Shown here in pieces: positions 57,733 to 62,708 of a stretch of 62,708 bases of DNA. Position 1 is the stretch's first letter. Each line of letters begins with the position of its first letter. Source of the DNA: Chitinophagaceae bacterium (GTDB lineage: Bacteria > Bacteroidota > Bacteroidia > Chitinophagales > Chitinophagaceae); assembly GCA_016708765.1 (NCBI GenBank), contig JADJFD010000008.1:1-62708 (forward strand). The letters run 5' to 3'. A model generated the notes under the pieces. The model was not told the origin of the DNA, did no database searches, and saw nothing but the letters and a program-made list of their open reading frames with translations. Position numbers and translations under genes: made by a program.

Positions 57733-57756
57733 ACCCAAAACCCCTAAAGGGGCTTT
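57733..57756. repeat. Palindromic element P5, leuD-leuB gap
   Basis: GCCCCTTTAGGGG then TTTTGGG on the minus strand, ending three bases before the leuB ATG. Confidence 0.6.
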
Positions 57757-57769
57757 ATAGTTTTAATAT

Positions 57770-58396
57770 TTAATAATTCTTTTCTGTCTCGTATTTTTCT
57801 ATATCCGGTCTTATGCTTAATAAATAATCAATATCATCATAGCCATTTAAGAGACAAGTTTTTTTATAAGAGCTGATTTCAAAACTTTCTTGTTCTCCTG
57901 TTGAATTAATAGTGATACTTTGGTTCTCTAGATCAACAGTTAATTCAGTATTGTTGTCCTGAAGAAATATTCTTTGTAGGAATGCATCACTTACTTGCAC
58001 GGGAAGTACTCCATTGTTCAAGGCGTTGTTTTTAAAAATATCTGCAAAAAAACTGGATACTACCACTCTGAATCCTGCATCGAGTATTGCCCATGCCGCA
58101 TGTTCTCTTGAGGAGCCACAACCGAAATTTTTCCCTGCTACTAAAATTTCACCATCAAACTGCGACATGTTCAATGGAAAGTGAGCAATAGTTTTAGATT
58201 CATCATCATTATCATATCGCCAATCCCTGAAAAGGTTTTTTCCAAAACCATCTTTTGTAGTTCCTTTTAAAAAACGGGCAGGAATGATCTGATCGGTGTC
58301 AATGTTCTCATTGTTAATTGGAACGAAACGAGATTTGAAGCCCCCTGTCCCCCTAAAGGGGGAACTTAGTTTTGTATTTTCTTTATTGGTTGCCAA
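57770..58396 (-). CDS. leuD: 3-isopropylmalate dehydratase small subunit
   Basis: This 208-residue subunit has the swivelling-domain signatures N-I-D-T-D-Q-I-I-P-A-R-F-L and G-K-N-F-G-C-G-S-S-R-E-H-A. It pairs with LeuC to isomerise isopropylmalate. Residues 9-21 (K-L-S-S-P-F-R-G-T-G-G-F-K) are encoded by palindromic element P6 and extend the N-terminus relative to the usual protein. The start is ATG 58396, 30 bases after leuC. Confidence 0.92.
   Translation of the reverse strand: MATNKENTKLSSPFRGTGGFKSRFVPINNENIDTDQIIPARFLKGTTKDGFGKNLFRDWRYDNDDESKTIAHFPLNMSQFDGEILVAGKNFGCGSSREHAAWAILDAGFRVVVSSFFADIFKNNALNNGVLPVQVSDAFLQRIFLQDNNTELTVDLENQSITINSTGEQESFEISSYKKTCLLNGYDDIDYLLSIRPDIEKYETEKNY
58339..58370. 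repeat. Palindromic element P6, inside leuD coding sequence
   Basis: On the coding strand AAGTTCCCCCTTTAGGGGG then ACAGGGGGCTT. It encodes S-S-P-F-R-G-T-G-G in LeuD. Confidence 0.65.
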
Positions 58397-58425
58397 ATAA
58401 TTATTGTTTTAATAATATAAAAAAT

Positions 58426-59868
58426 TTAAGCTTCTGTAAAGGTTGTTGCTAACTCCCCTTTAGGGGTTGGGGGTAACATTTCTCTTACATCTGTTACTAC
58501 ACCTGTAATAGCTGCTGCTGCAGCTGTTAATGGACTTGCCAATAAGGTTCTTGCGCCAGCACCTTGCCTGCCTTCAAAATTTCTGTTACTGGTGCTAATG
58601 CAATATTTACCAGCAGGTATTTTGTCCTCATTCATTCCCAAACATGCAGAACAGCCGGGCTGACGTAACATGAACCCTGCTTCTTCAAAAACTTTATCAA
58701 TGCCTTCTGCGATTGCTTGTGCTTCTACTAGCTTACTTCCGGGAACAATCCAAACTTCAACATCAGCCGCTTTCTTTTTCCCTTTTACAAAAGAGGCGAC
58801 CATTCTTAAATCTTCTATTCTTGAATTTGTGCAACTGCCGATAAAAACATAATCTATCTTCTGTCCTTTAATAGCATGACCTTGTTCCAGTCCCATATAG
58901 GCTAAAGATTTTGACAAACCTGATCTGTCATTATCATTGATTGTTTTTGTTGTCGGAATATTTTTTGTTATGCCAATGCCCATTCCCGGATTTGTGCCGT
59001 AAGTAATCATTGGTTCTATTTCTTCGGCATTAATAAATATCTCGTTATCAAATTTTGCATTACCATCAGAAAATAAAGTAGACCATTCTGTTTTCTTCTT
59101 TTCCCATTCATTTGCTTTGGGAGCAAACTCTCTTCCTTTGATATAATCAAATGTTGTTTCATCTGGCGCAATCAATCCACAACGACCGCCCATTTCAATA
59201 CTCATGTTGCAAATCGTCATTCTGGCTTCCATAGAAAGCGAACGGATTGCAGAACCTGCAAACTCTACTGCATAACCAGTCGCACCACTTGCTGTAATTT
59301 TTGAAAGTATATATAACACAATGTCCTTTGATACTACTCCTTTATTTAATACACCGTCTACATTTATCCGCATCATCTTTGGTTTGCTTTGCAATAAGCA
59401 TTGCGTAGCCATTACCATTTCTACTTCACTGGTGCCAATGCCAAAAGCAATAGCGCCGAATGCTCCATGTGTAGAAGTGTGACTATCACCACAAACAATT
59501 GTCATACCCGGTTGCGTAATTCCTAATTCGGGGCCAATAACATGTACGATTCCCTGGTATTGATGACCAAGACCGTATAATTCAATATCATGTTCTGCAC
59601 AATTCTTTATTAATGCTTCCACTTGTAACCTGCTTAATTCTTCTTTGATAGGTAAGTGCTGATTTAGGGTTGGTACATTATGATCTGCTGTTGCTACAAC
59701 TTGCTTAGGTCTTAATACTTTGATGCCTCTGTTATTTAATCCGGTAAATGCCTGCGGACTAGTTACTTCGTGTATAAAATGCTTGTCGACATATAAAACA
59801 GAAGGGCCGTGGTCAATTGTTTTGACAATATGTTTCTCCCAGATCTTTTCAAATAGTGTTTTGCCCAT
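58426..59868 (-). CDS. leuC: 3-isopropylmalate dehydratase large subunit
   Basis: This 480-residue aconitase-family subunit has the Fe-S ligands in I-G-S-C-T-N-S-R and C-S-A-C-L-G-M-N, G-D-S-H-T-S-T-H-G, and the S-N-R-N-F-E-G-R-Q-G loop. The C-terminal M-L-P-P-T-P-K-G-E-L-A-T-T-F-T-E-A tail is encoded across palindromic element P7 and is about 12 residues longer than typical. It is intact and follows leuA after a 5-base gap. Confidence 0.93.
   Translation of the reverse strand: MGKTLFEKIWEKHIVKTIDHGPSVLYVDKHFIHEVTSPQAFTGLNNRGIKVLRPKQVVATADHNVPTLNQHLPIKEELSRLQVEALIKNCAEHDIELYGLGHQYQGIVHVIGPELGITQPGMTIVCGDSHTSTHGAFGAIAFGIGTSEVEMVMATQCLLQSKPKMMRINVDGVLNKGVVSKDIVLYILSKITASGATGYAVEFAGSAIRSLSMEARMTICNMSIEMGGRCGLIAPDETTFDYIKGREFAPKANEWEKKKTEWSTLFSDGNAKFDNEIFINAEEIEPMITYGTNPGMGIGITKNIPTTKTINDNDRSGLSKSLAYMGLEQGHAIKGQKIDYVFIGSCTNSRIEDLRMVASFVKGKKKAADVEVWIVPGSKLVEAQAIAEGIDKVFEEAGFMLRQPGCSACLGMNEDKIPAGKYCISTSNRNFEGRQGAGARTLLASPLTAAAAAITGVVTDVREMLPPTPKGELATTFTEA
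58449..58476. repeat. Palindromic element P7, inside leuC coding sequence (opposite orientation)
   Basis: On the coding strand TTACCCCCAACCCC then TAAAGGGGAGTTA, the opposite orientation to P3, P4 and P6. It encodes L-P-P-T-P-K-G-E-L at the C-terminus of LeuC. Confidence 0.65.
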
Positions 59869-59873
59869 TGTAA

Positions 59874-61043
59874 TTATGCTGTTGCTGTATTTTTTTGATA
59901 TTGTTTTCCGATAGAAGTAAGATCATTGTCTTGTACTTCTTTTTTACTGTCGGCGACTCTTAAAAATTCATCATACAATACATCCACATCCTGCTTGTCA
60001 AATTGAAATCCGAGATTTTGAAAGCGATATGCTAATGCACTTCTTCCGCTTCTGGCAGTCAAAACTATTTTGGAACTATCGGCGCCTACGGATTCTGGTT
60101 TTATTGTTTCATATGTATCAGCATTTTTCAAAAATCCATCCTGATGTATGCCGGATGAGTGAGAGAATGCATTACTACCTACAATTGCTTTGTTTGGCTG
60201 CACCGGCATCCTCATAGTATCTGAAACAAGTCTGCTAATCGGATTTAATTGTTGAGTTTTAATATCTGTATATAACCCAAGATGTTTATGTTGTTTAATA
60301 ACCATCACTACTTCTTCCAAAGAAGTATTACCTGCTCTTTCGCCCAAACCATTGATGGTACATTCAATTTGTCTTGCACCGGCAATAACACCTGCTATCG
60401 AATTGGCAGTTGCTAATCCTAAATCATTATGACAATGACAGGAAATAATCGCCTTATCTATATTAGGTACATTATTAACGAGGTAAGCAATTTTTTCTCC
60501 GTACTGATGTGGTAAACAATAACCTGTTGTGTCAGGGATATTAACCACAGTAGCACCAGCTTTTATAACGGCTTCTATTACTCTTGCTAAATATTCATTA
60601 TCTGTTCTGCCTGCATCTTCCGCATAGAACTCTACATCATCCACAAAATTTCTTGCCCATTTTACACATTGTATTGCTCTTGCTAAAATTTCATCTTGAG
60701 TAGAATTGAATTTTGCTTTTATGTGCAGATCAGAAGTGCCAATGCCAGTATGTATCCTTGGGCGAGCAGCATGTTTTACTGCAGCCGCAGCTACTTCAAT
60801 ATCTTTTTGAACAGCACGGCTCAATGCACATACTGTTGCTTTCTTAACCGCTTTAGCAATCTGGCTTACAGAATCAAAATCGCCGGGAGAGGAGATGGGA
60901 AAACCTGCTTCAATGATATCTACGCCTAAGTATTCTAGTTGCAAAGCAAGTTCCAGCTTTTCATTCGCATTCAATTTACAACCGGGCACCTGTTCGCCAT
61001 CCCGTAATGTGGTGTCAAAAATCTGAACTTTTCCTTCTGCCAT
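59874..61043 (-). CDS. leuA: 2-isopropylmalate synthase, short form lacking the regulatory domain
   Basis: This 389-residue HMGL-type TIM barrel has D-T-T-L-R-D-G-E-Q-V-P-G at residues 10-21 and the metal ligand segment H-C-H-N-D-L-G-L-A-T. It also has N-G-L-G-E-R-A-G-N-T-S-L-E and H-S-S-G-I-H-Q-D-G. It condenses 2-oxoisovalerate with acetyl-CoA. Ordinary LeuA proteins (500-560 residues) have a C-terminal leucine-binding dimer domain; this one ends after the subdomain-I/II linker. It is the first gene of leuACDB. Homocitrate- or citramalate-synthase activity is a weaker alternative given the context. Confidence 0.88.
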   Translation of the reverse strand: MAEGKVQIFDTTLRDGEQVPGCKLNANEKLELALQLEYLGVDIIEAGFPISSPGDFDSVSQIAKAVKKATVCALSRAVQKDIEVAAAAVKHAARPRIHTGIGTSDLHIKAKFNSTQDEILARAIQCVKWARNFVDDVEFYAEDAGRTDNEYLARVIEAVIKAGATVVNIPDTTGYCLPHQYGEKIAYLVNNVPNIDKAIISCHCHNDLGLATANSIAGVIAGARQIECTINGLGERAGNTSLEEVVMVIKQHKHLGLYTDIKTQQLNPISRLVSDTMRMPVQPNKAIVGSNAFSHSSGIHQDGFLKNADTYETIKPESVGADSSKIVLTARSGRSALAYRFQNLGFQFDKQDVDVLYDEFLRVADSKKEVQDNDLTSIGKQYQKNTATA

Positions 61044-61083
61044 AATAAATTGATAAATAAGTGAGTTAAGATTACAAGCTGCT

Positions 61084-61091
61084 TATTTTTG
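61084..61091 (+). promoter_or_regulatory. -7 box in the divergent leuA/TPR region
   Basis: TATTTTTG matches TAnnTTTG, about 155 bases upstream of ATG 61246. No clear TTG at -33. Confidence 0.35.
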
Positions 61092-61245
61092 TACGGCTGT
61101 CCGGCCGGATAAACTACCTGCGCAACTAAATTAGAATGGATAAAATGCAAGGAGAAATCATAATGGAACCAGTTTTACAGCTTTTAAAGGATGGCGATTT
61201 CGCTGAAACCCTTTACTGGTAAGAATTTTAAATATTTAAATTACA

Positions 61246-62708
61246 ATGCCCAACCGCTCAACAGATGCCTTGTTTCAACTGGTTAAATCACTGGAAAAGA
61301 GTGAGAAGCGGAATTTTAAGCTCTATGCAAAAAGAAATTCGGCTACTGAAGACCTGAAGGTTGTTCAGTTATTCGATGCGCTGGATAAAATGAATGACTA
61401 CAATGAAAAGGAATTGCTGAAGAAAACGAAGAGTGTAAAGAAACAGCAGTTATCAAACATCAAGGCAAATTTATACAAACAAATTTTGTCTAGCCTGCGG
61501 CTGATAAGAGATGAAGCCAACATTGATATTCACTTGCATGAGCAAATGGATCATGCCCGCATCTTATATAATAAAGGATTGTATCTGCAGAGTTTGAAAA
61601 TGCTGGAACGATTAAAAGAAACAGCTAAAGCTCATCAGCAACTTACTTTTTTGCAACAGGCACTTTTTTTCGAAAAGAAGATTGAGTCATTATATATTAC
61701 CAGAAGTATTCAGAATAAAGCCGACCTCTTAACTGCTGAATCTGATTCAGTGAATAATCAAATCACACTTGTTAACCAACTTTCAAATCTTTCGTTGCAA
61801 TTATATAGCTGGTACATAAAAAACGGCCATGCCCGAAACAGTAAAGATATTGCAGAACTGAAGAATTTTTTTGAAAAGAAACTTCCTGCTAATGCTGTAA
61901 AGGCAACTGGCTTTTATGAAAAATTGTATTTGTATCAGAGTTATGTTTGGTATGCATTTATCCGTCAGGATTTTTTACAGTACTACCGCTACTCACAAAA
62001 ATGGGTAGATGCATTTACAGCTTACCCTGAGTTATTAAAAACAGAAACCGCCAGTTATATAAAAGGCGTACACAATTTGATGACCGCACAGTTCAGTTTA
62101 TTGAGTCAGGACAAATTGGCGAAGAGCATCAAACAGTTTGAACAATTTACTAAGCAAAAATTTTTACAAGAGAATGAGAACAACAGAATTCTTGCTTACC
62201 AGTATTTATATACGGCAAGAATCAATTTATATTTCCTGCAAGGGAACTTTACTAAAGGTCTTCGCCTTGTTCCTTTCCTGGAAGAGATGCTGAAAGAGTA
62301 TGGATTGTATCTGGATACACACCGTGTATTGGTATTCTATTATAAAATTGCCTGTTTGTATTTTGGCAGTGGCGATAATGAAAAGGCGATTGATTATCTC
62401 AACCGTATTATCAACCAGAAAGGCGATCTGCGAACAGACCTGCAATGTTATTCACGGTTGCTGCACCTGATTGCACATTATGAGTTAGGGAATTTTGATC
62501 TTCTGGAGTATTTAATAAAGTCTGTCTATCGCTATATGGCCAAAATGGAAAACCTGAGTAAGGTAGAAGAGGAGATGTTTGCATTCCTGCGCCGTTCCTT
62601 CCATGTTGGTGCAAAAGCGTTGAAGCCAGAGTTTGAAAAACTTTTAGCAAAGCTCAAAAAGTATGAAGGAAATGCTTTGGAAAGCCGTGCCTTTGTTTAC
62701 CTCGATGT
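61246..62708 (+). CDS. Large helical-repeat (TPR-like) protein, 3' end beyond window
   Basis: An open frame runs from ATG 61246 to the right edge, 487 codons without a stop. It is highly helical with repeated 30-40-residue units (for example A-R-I-L-Y-N-K-G-L-Y-L-Q-S-L-K-M-L-E-R-L, then A-R-I-N-L-Y-F-L-Q-G-N-F-T-K-G-L, then A-C-L-Y-F-G-S-G-D-N-E-K-A-I-D-Y-L), which suggests tetratricopeptide-like repeats. There is no signal peptide. Proteins of this type are found next to leuA in this group; their function is unknown to me. It is divergent from leuA over a 202-base gap. Confidence 0.75.
   Translation, partial: MPNRSTDALFQLVKSLEKSEKRNFKLYAKRNSATEDLKVVQLFDALDKMNDYNEKELLKKTKSVKKQQLSNIKANLYKQILSSLRLIRDEANIDIHLHEQMDHARILYNKGLYLQSLKMLERLKETAKAHQQLTFLQQALFFEKKIESLYITRSIQNKADLLTAESDSVNNQITLVNQLSNLSLQLYSWYIKNGHARNSKDIAELKNFFEKKLPANAVKATGFYEKLYLYQSYVWYAFIRQDFLQYYRYSQKWVDAFTAYPELLKTETASYIKGVHNLMTAQFSLLSQDKLAKSIKQFEQFTKQKFLQENENNRILAYQYLYTARINLYFLQGNFTKGLRLVPFLEEMLKEYGLYLDTHRVLVFYYKIACLYFGSGDNEKAIDYLNRIINQKGDLRTDLQCYSRLLHLIAHYELGNFDLLEYLIKSVYRYMAKMENLSKVEEEMFAFLRRSFHVGAKALKPEFEKLLAKLKKYEGNALESRAFVYLD

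Noticed and set aside
61126..61161. 11-residue minus-strand frame (M-I-S-P-C-I-L-S-I-L-I) as a leu leader peptide
   Set aside because: It has only two Leu codons and no hairpin with a T tract follows before leuA, so attenuation is not supported.
61137..61223. 28-codon plus-strand frame before the TPR-like gene
   Set aside because: Short, no family resemblance and no supporting start-site signal; probably chance.

Overview
The window is chromosomal DNA of a Bacteroidota bacterium, most likely of the Chitinophagaceae or a close relative. Supporting signs are promoters of the form TTG-N19-TAnnTTTG, a protein with a type IX secretion (T9SS) sorting domain, conjugation genes of the Bacteroides type (TraE to TraN), and a zinc-less ribosomal protein L36. 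The family-level placement is inference.

Bases 1-21922 form the right-hand part of an integrative conjugative element (ICE). At its left edge, on the minus strand, is a two-gene unit, a DUF6361 protein and a phospholipase-D-like protein, possibly defence cargo. Then come small regulators and a plus-strand tra operon: TraE, a DUF1896-like protein, a giant DNA methylase/helicase, TraF, TraG, a lipoprotein, TraI with two related genes, TraJ, TraK, TraL, TraM, TraN, accessory proteins, and finally a winged-helix protein and an excisionase-like protein. The element stops about 230 bp before the 3' end of a tRNA-Asp gene (22155-22228, minus). Integrase, relaxase and the other att site are not in the window. 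Nearly every long gene here is broken by single-base indels, mostly in homopolymers, although the protein sequence between breaks is well conserved.

Bases 22400-48653 are housekeeping genes: accA, dapA, rnz, a STAS protein, clpC, cmk, a T9SS cargo protein, an FKBP isomerase, a thioesterase, an exonuclease/GIY-YIG fusion, mdh, a thioredoxin-like protein, efp (with Arg32 in place of the usual lysine), accB-accC, the infA-rpmJ-rpsM-rpsK-rpsD-rpoA-rplQ cluster, ppc, and the two agmatine-to-putrescine genes aguB-aguA. Five genes here (rnz, the T9SS gene, the FKBP gene, the exonuclease fusion and mdh) plus rpmJ carry one homopolymer frameshift each, as do ilvA and ilvB in the next region. This points to residual sequencing errors.

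Bases 48727-61043 (minus) are a complete branched-chain amino acid cluster, transcribed leuA-leuC-leuD-leuB, then ilvE-ilvD-ilvB-ilvN-ilvC-ilvA. Between leuB and ilvE is a leader peptide with runs of Ile and Val codons, followed by an intrinsic terminator and a competing antiterminator: a textbook-style transcription attenuator. Palindromic elements with a C4-TTTA-G4 core are scattered through this cluster, four of them inside coding sequence. A divergent gene for a large helical-repeat protein starts at 61246 and runs off the right edge.

The most interesting items are the ilv attenuator, the palindromes that have become coding sequence, the Arg-type EF-P, structured leaders ahead of rpsK and rpsD, and several families of dispersed palindromic repeats.
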